Assembly (NCBI GenBank): GCA_027489835.1
Contig: JAIXZF010000253.1
Location: 1 to 41,993, forward strand
Direction of reading: 5' to 3'
Length of the DNA stretch: 41,993 nucleotides
Source: Hyphomicrobiales bacterium
Lineage (GTDB): Bacteria > Pseudomonadota > Alphaproteobacteria > Rhizobiales > Beijerinckiaceae
Numbering within the stretch: position 1 is the first letter of the stretch; the number at the start of each line of letters is the position of its first letter. A program made the position numbers and the translations under genes. The notes beneath the pieces are model-generated. The model was not told the DNA's origin. It did not search any database and saw nothing but the letters and a program-made list of their open reading frames with translations. Shown here one piece after another: positions 26,921 to 34,574 of the stretch.

Positions 26921-27421
26921 TCACCGATTAATACGAATCACCTTTGGCAGTAAAATTGAAGCTCGAACGTCCGGAGTAAATCCGACCTGGTTCGCTGGCC
27001 ATTTAACTCTGAGTTGCCAATGCCATGGAGAGGTAGAGCAACCCTGCCGGTCACATGACTGTGCTGTGTACTTCCTATCAATAAGGCAGGCATATCCCGC
27101 GACAGTTCGACTGCATGCACCACCTGCCTCCGCGATAATGTTGAGCAGCTTGGAGGTCTCGTTATCTCCGCGGCTGACAATTTTGTGACGAAGATACTTT
27201 TCCTTTCCGCTTTCTTCTCCAGGCAGCGCCGAGAGCATCGTCGTGTCGAAATACTCGCTTCTCGGCCCGCTCCCGTAGCTGGGGCTAATAGTAAAGGGCG
27301 CAGGCGCGCAGGCTGTCAGGGCCGCCTGCATCGCAAGGCACAGCGCAGGCCATTGCAAGACGCGCGCGAGAAGGGATCGATTGCGTGCAGCGCCGTCTAC
27401 ATCACCAAGTGACTCAGTCAT
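26921..27421 (-). CDS. Putative lipoprotein upstream of the RTX gene
   Basis: 166 residues from ATG at 27421 (MTESLGDVDGAARN), with GGAAG eight bases before it; ATG at 27436 is an alternative. A hydrophobic stretch (VLQWPALCLAMQAALTAC) ends in a lipobox with Cys38, so the protein is probably lipid-anchored and periplasmic or at the outer membrane. The mature part has five further cysteines (ACSRT, YACLI, SCDRQGCS) that could form disulphides. It ends 14 bases before the RTX start, so the two are likely one operon and may act together. Family not recognised. Confidence 0.7.
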   Translation of the reverse strand: MTESLGDVDGAARNRSLLARVLQWPALCLAMQAALTACAPAPFTISPSYGSGPRSEYFDTTMLSALPGEESGKEKYLRHKIVSRGDNETSKLLNIIAEAGGACSRTVAGYACLIDRKYTAQSCDRQGCSTSPWHWQLRVKWPANQVGFTPDVRASILLPKVIRINR

Positions 27422-27970
27422 TATAGGCGCTTCCATCAGGCATCGTCGCGCAGAGTCATTTATATGTAGTTCAGATGTTATTTGTGCATTGCGTCTCAAT
27501 TTCGATGACGCTAGTGACAGCCACTCGTGCTGTCGATTGTGTATTTTACCATTGGGTCTATTGCGGATGGTTCGCTTCCATTTCTGTGATGAATACAAGG
27601 CGGCGTGCCTCAGGCGGTGCATCGTCCAGAGCAGTTCAGCAGGGTCCATCCCGCCAGCCTAGCGGCTCGCCAATAGCCCGCAATCCCCTGCCCGGGAACG
27701 CATCCCCGCCGTCGATTCGACCAGACCAGCAAGGCCCGGAGTCGGGCTGTTTGCGATCGTCAGGGCTTCACCCGTGGGCCAGCTGCCCCTTCCCTGCCAA
27801 GCAACGGTCGGAGTGAGCGCGGCGGCAGCCGCCTTGCAAGGCATCCAACCGTATCCCCGAGGGTCCCTCGGTCGGAGCCTCCTTGCAAGCCGTCTTCGTG
27901 GCCACCGCGCCTTGATCACCCGACCGGCAGCGAAGGGCGCAGCCGGACCAACCAACGGGAGACACCCAAC
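27422..27970. other. Intergenic stretch, lower GC at the start
   Basis: The part to about 27600 is relatively AT-rich and must hold the promoter of the lipoprotein-RTX pair. GC-rich sequence follows without a convincing gene; open frames there have no recognisable content. Confidence 0.4.
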
Positions 27971-28067
27971 ATCACCACCACCAACCAGCCCAACCGTCCG
28001 AGCCACACGCTCTTCATGGTCGAAGGCGACAAGGACGACGCCATCTGGACCGAGATCGGCGTCTTGT
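27971..28067 (+). pseudogene. 5' fragment of a small plasmid/phage-type gene
   Basis: The frame reads RPSHTLFMVEGDKDDAIWTEIGVLW, which resembles the beginning of a small conserved protein common on alphaproteobacterial plasmids and phages (function unknown, recalled from its pattern only). The position expected for the start codon is ATC (27971), eight bases after GGGAGA. After LW the frame enters IS3 sequence. It therefore looks broken at both ends. Confidence 0.4.
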
Positions 28068-28068
28068 G

Positions 28069-28215
28069 GGGGCGCGCCAGGACGTGTTCGACTATAGCGA
28101 GATGTTCGATAACCCCACCGTGAAGCATGCGCGAAACGGGATGCTGTCACACGCCGGGTTCAAACAACAGCACACAACGCAATCCGAGGACGTCTGGAAA
28201 CCTCGGGGCGATGCT
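28069..28215 (+). mobile_element. IS3-family orfB extreme C-terminal remnant
   Basis: Codons for ARQDVFDYSEMFDNPTVKHA and NGMLSHAGFKQQH match the last 35 residues or so of a common IS3 OrfB subgroup (DVFDYIEMFYN, NGMLSPVEFE). Everything upstream in the transposase is missing; the fragment is fused directly to the truncated small gene before it. End placed approximately. Confidence 0.7.
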
Positions 28216-28281
28216 GTTCGGCTTGATCAGGATCACCGGGTCGACGCCTCAGCGTTCGAAGTCTTCTTGGATGGTCGCGTG

Positions 28282-29286
28282 TCAGTTGTGTCGCTCAGCA
28301 GCCAGACCGGCCCGGAACCTTCCAAGGATGTCCAGAGCAACGTCATTGTATTCGCTCCGGGCGAACTCCTGCCTGTCGATCTCGCCCGCACGGAGCGCGT
28401 CCAACAGGTCGCCCAGGCATTCAGAGATCGCCGCGACGGAATCGAGCGAGGCAAACCGTGTTCCCCTCGGAGCATTCACGCCCAGACTGCTCCATGTCTG
28501 AAAGACAGTCTTCAAAAGCTCTCTTTTTGGTATCATGCCGTTGCGCATCACACGCCAAAAAAGCTGATCCTCGGTCAGCCGGAAGCGCTTGTAGACCAGA
28601 TTGTTGAATTCCAGGGCCCACCGATAGGAGCCCCCGGAGCGGTATCGGTCACCATCATTGGCGTACGCCAGCTTCTCATCAAGGGCATCCTGCAATAGCA
28701 GCGCATCACGAAAGCTGCAGGTCCACGCGCATCGCTCAGCGTCAGCTTCATTGACGGGACCTTCGAAGCGCACCTCTTCGCCAGGCTCAAGCACGACGTC
28801 GTCTGGATGGGGAAGCGGGTTTGGGACAGGCTTGCCGTCGCGCTTGGCCTGTTCAATTTCAGCCCATTTTACATCACAGTATAGCTGCCACTGCGAATGT
28901 TGGTCTTGCAACTCGCGCCCGGCCTGGCAGAGGGCGCGTTCGATGCGCTGCAAGGCATCTCGCTGTGCAAGGGGGTTTCCGCGCGCTGCTGCTGCCATCT
29001 GTGCCCGCACGATCGCCTCATGCATCGGGATCGAAACGGTCTTGCCCGTGTCCTTGACCTGTACGGGCGCCATAGCAAGACGCACGGTCGTGGCATTAAG
29101 CCCCTGCCCTCCCGGCGGCAGGGCCAAGTCTGGTCTGCGCTTGGGCCGCCCCTTGGGATTGCCGCTCTGGCCAGGCTTGAACCGTCCGACTCGGGGAGGC
29201 TGGGCGCCACCGATGCCGATCAGCTCGCGCTTGACCTTCTCCACCACATGCGGTGGGATTTGGCCGGCACGGTCCTCTCCAGCCAT
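28282..29286 (-). CDS. DUF5681-domain protein
   Basis: 334 residues. Near the N-terminus the motif RFKPGQSGNPKGRPKRRPDL (about residues 35-55) is the hallmark of DUF5681, found in phage and mobile-element proteins beside ParB-type methyltransferases and terminases; the role is unknown, and the basic motif suggests DNA binding. The remainder is charged and helical (EAIVRAQMAAAARGNPLAQRD, LYCDVKWAEIEQAKRDG). ATG at 29286 lies one base after the methyltransferase stop, so the two form an operon. After its stop comes IS3 debris, so further genes of the module may have been lost. Confidence 0.8.
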   Translation of the reverse strand: MAGEDRAGQIPPHVVEKVKRELIGIGGAQPPRVGRFKPGQSGNPKGRPKRRPDLALPPGGQGLNATTVRLAMAPVQVKDTGKTVSIPMHEAIVRAQMAAAARGNPLAQRDALQRIERALCQAGRELQDQHSQWQLYCDVKWAEIEQAKRDGKPVPNPLPHPDDVVLEPGEEVRFEGPVNEADAERCAWTCSFRDALLLQDALDEKLAYANDGDRYRSGGSYRWALEFNNLVYKRFRLTEDQLFWRVMRNGMIPKRELLKTVFQTWSSLGVNAPRGTRFASLDSVAAISECLGDLLDALRAGEIDRQEFARSEYNDVALDILGRFRAGLAAERHN

Positions 29287-29287
29287 G

Positions 29288-30631
29288 TCAGCGCTCCTCG
29301 GCTGCGGCGGCAGACGCTGAAGCGCTTCCACGCTCGTCGGCAACCTCCTCGAACCGCTGATCTGTTCCTGCAAGCGTCGCGTGCTTGCCCGTCAGCCTTT
29401 CCCAGCGGGCAATAATGGTATCGGAATAGGCGGGATCGTATTCGAGCAGGCGGGCCTGGCGCCCGCAGGTCTCGGCCGCGATCAGCGTGGTGCCGGAGCC
29501 CCCGAAGATGTCGAGCACAATCTCGCCGCGCCTCGAGCAGTCCTTGATGGCGTCGGCCACCAGCGCCGTCGACTTGACGGTCGGATGCATCGCGAGCTCG
29601 TCCATGCGCTGGCCACCCACGCTGCTGATGCCGGGATAGTCCCAGACATTGGTTCGATAGCGTCCGGTTTCGCCGAGGCCAAAGCTATTGGTGTGGGCGG
29701 CTGTGCCCACTTTGAACACGAAGACCAACTCATGCTTGGAGCGATAGAAGCTGCCCATCCCTCCATTGCTCTTGTTCCAGACACAGAGGTTCTTCAGTTC
29801 GGTGAAGGCGTCCTCGCCGGCGTCAAGCAGCTCGCGCATATGTCGCCAGTCCATGCAGACAAAGGCCACGGCGCCGTCGCGGCAAACCGCAGCTGAATTG
29901 GTAAGGGTCGCGGTCAGAAACCGCGTGAACTCGATGCGCGTCATCTCGCCCGCCGCCATCGCGAACTCGCGGTGGCGCACAGAGCCGAGCCCACAGACGT
30001 GACCGTCAATCTGCACGTTGTAGGGCGGATCGGTAAAGACGAGATCGGCTGGCTCATTGCCCATCAGACGCGCCACATCTTCGGATGAGCGGGCATCGCC
30101 GCACAGCAGCCGATGCCGGCCCAGACGCCACATCTCGCCAAAGCGCGTCACCGGGTTCAAGGGCCGGGGCAGGATCACGTCGACCGCAGGCCTTGGTTCG
30201 ATCCTAGCCTCACGGGCCTGCTCCAGGGTGAAGTCGATCTCGGCGATCGAGAAGCCGGTCAGCGATAAGTCGAAGTCGAGCTCAGCCAACGCCTCGAACT
30301 CGATTGCCAGGATTTCGGTGTCCCATCCGGCATTGAGCGCAAGCTTGTTGTCCGCCAGAACGTAGGCCCGGCGCTCAGCTGGGCTTAGATGTGATAGGCG
30401 CAGGGTAGGCACCTCATGGAGCCCCAGCTCTTTAGCTGCTATCACTCGCCCATGCCCGGCGATGATCTCCGCTTCGTCGCTGACGAGCACAGGATTGGTG
30501 AAGCCAAAGCGCCGCATGCTCTCGGCGATTTGCCGGATCTGCTTGCGCGAGTGCCGCCGAGCGTTGTTAGGGTAAGGGCGCAGCGACGTGAGCGGCGCCA
30601 TCTCGATCTTCGGATTTGTATGCATCATCAT
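29288..30631 (-). CDS. ParB-domain DNA methyltransferase (N4/N6 amino type)
   Basis: 447 residues. An N-terminal ParB/Sulfiredoxin-like domain (LTSLRPYPNNARRHSRKQI, then NPVLVSDEAEIIAGHGRVIAAKELG with the GHGR motif) is joined to a DNA methyltransferase. Motif IV is DPPY (FTDPPYNVQIDGH) and motif I comes after it (DIFGGSGTTLIAAE), the order of beta-class amino-methyltransferases. It should transfer methyl from SAM to adenine N6 or cytosine N4. No restriction enzyme is adjacent; such fused genes are usual in phages and mobile elements, where they protect element DNA or affect gene expression. Three consecutive ATGs (30631, 30628, 30625) may serve as start; none has a strong Shine-Dalgarno. The repeat cluster upstream could be its operator. 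Confidence 0.88.
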   Translation of the reverse strand: MMMHTNPKIEMAPLTSLRPYPNNARRHSRKQIRQIAESMRRFGFTNPVLVSDEAEIIAGHGRVIAAKELGLHEVPTLRLSHLSPAERRAYVLADNKLALNAGWDTEILAIEFEALAELDFDLSLTGFSIAEIDFTLEQAREARIEPRPAVDVILPRPLNPVTRFGEMWRLGRHRLLCGDARSSEDVARLMGNEPADLVFTDPPYNVQIDGHVCGLGSVRHREFAMAAGEMTRIEFTRFLTATLTNSAAVCRDGAVAFVCMDWRHMRELLDAGEDAFTELKNLCVWNKSNGGMGSFYRSKHELVFVFKVGTAAHTNSFGLGETGRYRTNVWDYPGISSVGGQRMDELAMHPTVKSTALVADAIKDCSRRGEIVLDIFGGSGTTLIAAETCGRQARLLEYDPAYSDTIIARWERLTGKHATLAGTDQRFEEVADERGSASASAAAAEER

Positions 30632-31257
30632 TGGAACTTGGTTCGCTTCAGGCGAACAAAGGTGAAACAAACATTTGGATTGGCAAGCAAAAAAGTAATT
30701 CGATCACGCAGCCAGCAGTCTGACGAATCTGCCTATCTTCAAAACTCCTTCAAGCGCGCTTGAAGAAATTCGCAAAACCTTCAAAAATGTGATTTTCTTC
30801 AAAAAGAACGTTTGTTTGGATTGTCGAACACCTGCATTCGCTGGTTGGCGCTGATCATCGGCAAAAAGACCGCGAATCACCGATCGATCCGTTGCCACGT
30901 CAAAGCGCGGTCTACCCTTTCGCCTGGCGACACCGCCGTTGCACGTAACGGCAATCAGGTCCCAGCAAGAAGCAATGCGAAACCGCATTATGACGATCGG
31001 GCGCCGTCAAACGCCAACCGCTTCCCGCCTTACGACTATTGCATCCCGCAAAACGACAATCGGAAACCGCCTAAGCGCACACCAGTTCCGACAAACGACA
31101 CATCTGCCGGCCGCTTCTGCAACAGGGCAGCCTCTTGAAAACATGCGTTCTAGCGCAGAAAACGTAGGTGAAAGCGCTTGGAAGCTGACGTCTTGAACGA
31201 GTTCCCCGAGGCCAAAGCCGTATGAGGCCTGACGAGTTGTCCTGAAAAATGCGCAGG
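30632..31257. other. Repeat-rich non-coding stretch upstream of the methyltransferase
   Basis: 626 bases without a credible gene. The first part (to about 30830) is clearly AT-rich against its surroundings and contains the CTTCAA repeat cluster listed separately. Between about 30970 and 31110 there are degenerate direct repeats built around ACGAC-A/T-AT and AACCGC (ATGACGATCGG, TACGACTATTG, AACGACAATCGG), spaced about 30-45 bases. The stretch could be a regulatory or replication region of the mobile element. Confidence 0.5.
30737..30805. repeat. CTTCAA repeat cluster with an 18-bp perfect palindrome
   Basis: CTTCAAAA occurs at 30737, 30779 and 30797. CTTCAAGCGCGCTTGAAG (30748-30765) is a perfect palindrome made of the same hexamer in both orientations. 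Such a set of half-sites in AT-rich DNA 110-170 bases upstream of the ParB-domain methyltransferase looks like a binding region for a dimeric regulator. Confidence 0.65.
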
Positions 31258-31590
31258 TTAACAGGCAAGAACAGGTAGAACAGGCAAGCGGACGGCAAGC
31301 AGGTTGCGGCTACCCGGTGCTGAGATTTTCAACGGCACCCGGAGAGCAGTTCGCTCAGACCTGCGCCCACCATGCGGGCGAACCTCATTGTAGTATCTGA
31401 GCCAATCCTCCATCTTTTCGCGCGCATCCGCAAGTGTCAGGAACCAGTGGGTGTTCAGGCATTCGCTGCGGAAGCGTCCGTTAAAGGCTTCGATGAAGGC
31501 CTTCCGACAGATCTCCGCCACAGGCACGCCGTCAGCGCCCTGCTTCAGAATGAACGCCTTCTGGGCCTCCGAAAACTTGCTCGCCTTCAT
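31258..31590 (-). mobile_element. Internally deleted IS3 element: orfA start fused to orfB end
   Basis: The 110-codon frame starts as an IS3 OrfA (MKASKFSEAQKAFILKQGAD, then GVPVAEICRKA of the helix-turn-helix). It then jumps in frame to the C-terminal integrase part of OrfB (FIEAFNGRFRSECLNTHWFL, then ARWLRYYN-like DWLRYYNEVRPH). About 900 bases of the normal element, with the first two catalytic residues, are gone. The start is well placed behind GGGAGGAG. It cannot transpose itself, but could be a trans-mobilised derivative if the ends are intact, or its product could interfere with the full-length transposase. Confidence 0.8.
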
Positions 31591-31668
31591 CGTCTTCCGC
31601 TCCTCCCAGCCAAGGGATGATGGCGCGGAAAACTCCAGCCTCAAACGGTCCAGTTTCGTCGGGGCGGA

Positions 31669-31918
31669 TCAGTTTTGGCCCTGTCCGGGCCGGGTTGCGA
31701 ACATTGATGGCGCGAGGCCGCCGAGGCTCGAATGGGGTCTGACGGTGTTGTAGTCGATACGCCAAGCCTCGATGATCCGGCGCGCCTCGGCAAGCGAGGA
31801 TAAGACGTGCTCGTTGAGGCATTCATCGCGTAGCCGTCCGTTGAAGCTCTCGACGAACGCATTCTGGATCGGCTTGCCGGGCGTGATGTAGCGCCATTCG
31901 ATGCCGGTATCCGGGGCG
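31669..31918 (-). mobile_element. IS3-family orfB C-terminal remnant at the phage block boundary
   Basis: Minus-strand codons read DTGIEWRYITPGKPIQNAF, then VESFNGRLRDECLNEHVL and YNTVRPHSSLGGLAP, the last 80 residues of a second IS3 OrfB subgroup. Upstream (right) it ends near 31918, and phage coding sequence on the opposite strand starts immediately, cutting the N-terminus of that phage gene. With the neighbouring deleted element it marks a rearrangement junction. Confidence 0.85.
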
Positions 31919-31921
31919 ATC

Positions 31922-32287
31922 CGCGCCGAGATCGAGGAACAGCGCAAGTCGTGCGACCTCGACGCGACGCAGTCCCCGGTCTGGCCCGACGACTGGTCGG
32001 AGCCCGAGCGAGAGCAGATGCGCGCGATCAAGCGCGCGGGGCTGGTCGCAGCACTGTCCGGCGCACCGCATTCGACCCGCGTGCTGCTGGAGACTTGCGG
32101 AGCGCTGCGCCAGATCGCGGCGCAGGCCATCGCGGACGCCGCCAGCCAGGGGCTCGTGAGCAAGCTGGTAACCGGCGGCGTCGTCATCGAGGGCGGCAGC
32201 GAGCCACTGAAGGTGCGCCGCATCGCCGACCTCCTCATCAACGCATCCGTCATCGTCGAAGAAATCGCGAAAGGATCCCCCGCATGA
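31922..32287 (+). pseudogene. Phage protein of unknown function, N-terminus lost to IS3
   Basis: The open frame enters from IS3 sequence; genuine coding seems to begin near 31922 (RAEIEEQRKSCDLDATQ) and runs for about 120 residues to GGVVIEGGSEPLKVRRIADL and the stop at 32285-32287. The C-terminal half is helical. No start codon of its own is visible in the retained part other than internal ATGs such as that at 32018. The next gene overlaps it by ATGA, typical of the phage operon that follows. Family not recognised. Confidence 0.6.
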
Positions 32288-32703
32288 CGCAGAACTTCCC
32301 CTTCACGGGCAATCTGGTGCTGGAGTTCTGCTGCGCTTGCGGGATTCCGTTCGGCATCGAGGCCGACCGCCAACGGCGGCTGCGGGACAACCCGGGCTCC
32401 ACCTTCTACTGCACTTCGGGGCACGCGATGCACTACGCCGGCAAGAGCAAGGCTGACCAGCTTGCCGAGCAGTTGAGCCGCGAACGCCAGCGCATCGCGG
32501 AAATGGAAGACACGATCGCCTTCGTCGAGAACCAGCGCGCGCTGGCGGCCCGTCAGGCGGCCGCGGCCAAGGGCCAGGTCACCAAGCTGAAGCGCCGCGC
32601 GGCTGCCGGCGTCTGCCCGTGCTGCAACCGGTCCTTCGAGAACCTGTCCCGCCACATGAAATCGAAGCACCCGACGTTCGCGGCCGAAGAGGTCGCAGCA
32701 TGA
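32284..32703 (+). CDS. Phage zinc-finger protein with a C2H2-like C-terminus
   Basis: 139 residues. N-terminal putative zinc site: CCACGIPFGIEADRQ, then TFYCTSGHAMHY. A central coiled coil (KADQLAEQLSRERQRIAEME) follows, and near the C-terminus CPCCNRSFENLSRHMKSKH, with the spacing CxxCx(8)Hx(4)H of a classical zinc finger. It probably binds nucleic acid; the role in the phage is unknown. The start overlaps the preceding stop and its stop overlaps the next start, so it is part of a tightly coupled operon. Confidence 0.75.
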   Translation: MTQNFPFTGNLVLEFCCACGIPFGIEADRQRRLRDNPGSTFYCTSGHAMHYAGKSKADQLAEQLSRERQRIAEMEDTIAFVENQRALAARQAAAAKGQVTKLKRRAAAGVCPCCNRSFENLSRHMKSKHPTFAAEEVAA

Positions 32704-32879
32704 TCTTCGATTACGAGTTCCACCCGGACAGCTATTTCCGCCCGAGACCGGGCGTGGCTCGCGTCGTGGTCAAGCTCAAACGGCTGTCGCCGACCGGCCA
32801 AGAGTGGCTGCGCCGCTATAACGAGGCTGCCTGGGCCGGCAAGCTCGATCACGGCGCTCACTGGGGCGGCGTGCAATGA
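32700..32879 (+). CDS. Small phage protein of unknown function
   Basis: 59 residues (MIFDYEFHPDSYFRPRPGVA ...). No domain recognised; there is a basic central segment (VVVKLKRLSPTGQEWLRRYN). ATG at 32700 overlaps the previous stop by ATGA, and its own stop overlaps the next start, which supports it as a real gene despite its size. Confidence 0.65.
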   Translation: MIFDYEFHPDSYFRPRPGVARVVVKLKRLSPTGQEWLRRYNEAAWAGKLDHGAHWGGVQ

Positions 32880-33214
32880 CGCCTCGCTATTTCCATGGAG
32901 GCCCCCGCGGGCTCATCAAGTTGCGGCCGCCAAGCGAAACGGGTGTGCGCTCGATCGGGCACATGTTGGCCCCCTCCATCGTGCGCAACGACCGCGTCTT
33001 CGTGACGACCGAGTTTGCAGCGGCGGTCATTTATGCGGCCTCGCACGGCAAGGGCGTCGTCTACGAGGTGGAGCCCGTCGGCAAGCTCGAACACGACCCC
33101 GATTGCTCGCAACCCGGGCTCTCCTTCCAGTGCCCCGCGGCTCGCATCGTGCGCGTCGTCATCCCCAAGCCCAACGACCTCAAGCGCGCACGAAAGGCGA
33201 TGCTGTCCGCATGA
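32876..33214 (+). CDS. Arr-like ADP-ribosyltransferase-fold phage protein
   Basis: 112 residues. RYFHGGPRGLIKLRPP, then VFVTTEFAAAVIYAAS, GVVYEVEPVGKLEHDPDC and FQCPAARIVRVV follow the layout of rifampin ADP-ribosyltransferase (Arr): an early FHG motif, a T-T-x-x-x-A-A helix, and the strand YxVEPxGxxExDP. Arr moves ADP-ribose from NAD to a hydroxyl of rifampin. A phage copy could modify a host protein or DNA instead; that is inference. It lies between other small coupled genes of the phage operon (ATGA overlaps on both sides). I am moderately sure of the fold and not of the substrate. Confidence 0.6.
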   Translation: MTPRYFHGGPRGLIKLRPPSETGVRSIGHMLAPSIVRNDRVFVTTEFAAAVIYAASHGKGVVYEVEPVGKLEHDPDCSQPGLSFQCPAARIVRVVIPKPNDLKRARKAMLSA

Positions 33215-33729
33215 AAGCTCTCACCGTCTGGCAGCCTTGGGCGAGCCTCATCGCGATCGGCGCCAAGCCCTACGAGTTTCGGGGCTGGAAACCGCCACGC
33301 GCCATCATCGGCCAGCGCATCGCCATCCATGCCGGCGCGCGACCGATCAAGGAAAGCGAAGTCCGCGCACTGCTGCTGGGATTGAACAGCGAGCAGCATC
33401 TTGTGTGCCTGCATGGCGACATTGCCATCCCTGCCCTCAAGCGGGTGCTCGCAAGCCTGGTCGATTCCGGCGACCACCTGTTCATGCAGGAACCGCCGCC
33501 TCCGCTGCCGCCGCTGTCTCACATCGTCTGCACGGCAATCGTCGGCGAACCGAAGCGGGGAGATGTCTGCGCTCGCGAGTTTGGAGCGTCGTCCGGCAAT
33601 GACAGCGACCGTGAAGGCACCTTCAACTGGGGTTGGCCGATGCTGCACGTGCAGCCGTGTGAGCCGCCGATTCCTGCGAAAGGGGCACAGGGCCTGTGGG
33701 ACTACCATGGCCTCGGGAGGGCGGCATGA
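33211..33729 (+). CDS. ASCH-domain phage protein
   Basis: 172 residues. The start MKALTVWQPWASLIAIGAKP, followed by YEFRGWKPPRAIIGQRIAIHAG, is the typical ASCH fold opening, a beta-barrel related to PUA that binds RNA or modified bases; some members hydrolyse acetylcytidine. Glycine-lysine and arginine positions of the pocket look kept (Lys19, Arg24). The middle has proline-rich PPPPLPPLSH, and the C-terminus NWGWPMLHVQP resembles longer phage ASCH proteins. Next to genes acting on nucleic acids; specific role unknown. Confidence 0.78.
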   Translation: MKALTVWQPWASLIAIGAKPYEFRGWKPPRAIIGQRIAIHAGARPIKESEVRALLLGLNSEQHLVCLHGDIAIPALKRVLASLVDSGDHLFMQEPPPPLPPLSHIVCTAIVGEPKRGDVCAREFGASSGNDSDREGTFNWGWPMLHVQPCEPPIPAKGAQGLWDYHGLGRAA

Positions 33730-34574
33730 GCGACATTCTCACCCCGTCAGCCGCAGAACCCGCCAAGCCGATCACCGCCAAGCAGATCCGCGTCGCCCTG
33801 CGCGGCACCTTCGCACCGCCAGCGTGGAGGATCTTCGACGAGGTCGGAAACGGGACTGGGCGCGACCTGACCAACTGGCTCGACTGCGTCGCCGTCGGGA
33901 TATGGCCATCAGTCGGCCAGGAACTTGTCGGTGTCGAGATCAAGGTCAGCAAGGCGGACCTCAAGCGCGAGATCGACAATCCGGCGAAGACCGAGGCCAT
34001 GATGAAGTACATGGACCGGTTCTATCTTGCGTGCCCGGCCAACATCGCAGGGGCCGACGATGTGCCCAGGACATGGGGGCTGATCAACGTTTGGGAGTCC
34101 CGCACGCGCATCGTCAAGAAGGCGCCTGCGCTGACGCCTCAGCCGCTTGATCGAAGCCTGTTGGCGGCGCTGCTGCGTAGGGCAGGTGAAACGGACGACG
34201 GCGTCGTCAACGCTGCGGTCAGCAAGGCCTTGGCCGAGCAGCGCGCCAATGAGGAGCAGCGGATTACGGCGCGCGTCGAGTCCGAGAGGCGTGCCATGCA
34301 GGCGCGAGGCAAGGATGCCGAACAGCGATTGGCGACTGTCTTGCAGGCAGCAGGGATCGGCGAGCACGAATGGGTTAACTGCGAGCAGCTTGGCCGGGTC
34401 GTCGGCGCCGTCTACCGTTCGGGCATCTTCTGTTCCTATAGCGGGCTTTCCAGCGTCGCAAAGTCCGTCGAACGCTCGGCTTCTGAGTTGAAGAAGGCAC
34501 TGGACGAGATCGACGCACTGGCGCGAGGAGCCGAGAGCGCCGAAGCCGCGAACGTCGCGGGGCAGCAGCCATGA
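33726..34574 (+). CDS. Phage MmcB-like PD-(D/E)XK nuclease-fold protein
   Basis: 282 residues. About residues 48-105 read NWLDCVAVGIWPSVGQ, then LVGVEIKVSKADLKREIDNP and YMDRFYLACPANI, the pattern of phage proteins related to the DNA-repair protein MmcB: an Asp in the first strand and an E-x-K pair (VEIKVSK) of the PD-(D/E)XK nuclease core. The C-terminal half is a long helical region (EQRITARVESERRAMQARG) perhaps for oligomerisation. Overlaps the methyltransferase start by ATGA, suggesting joint function in DNA modification or host DNA handling. Confidence 0.7.
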   Translation: MSDILTPSAAEPAKPITAKQIRVALRGTFAPPAWRIFDEVGNGTGRDLTNWLDCVAVGIWPSVGQELVGVEIKVSKADLKREIDNPAKTEAMMKYMDRFYLACPANIAGADDVPRTWGLINVWESRTRIVKKAPALTPQPLDRSLLAALLRRAGETDDGVVNAAVSKALAEQRANEEQRITARVESERRAMQARGKDAEQRLATVLQAAGIGEHEWVNCEQLGRVVGAVYRSGIFCSYSGLSSVAKSVERSASELKKALDEIDALARGAESAEAANVAGQQP

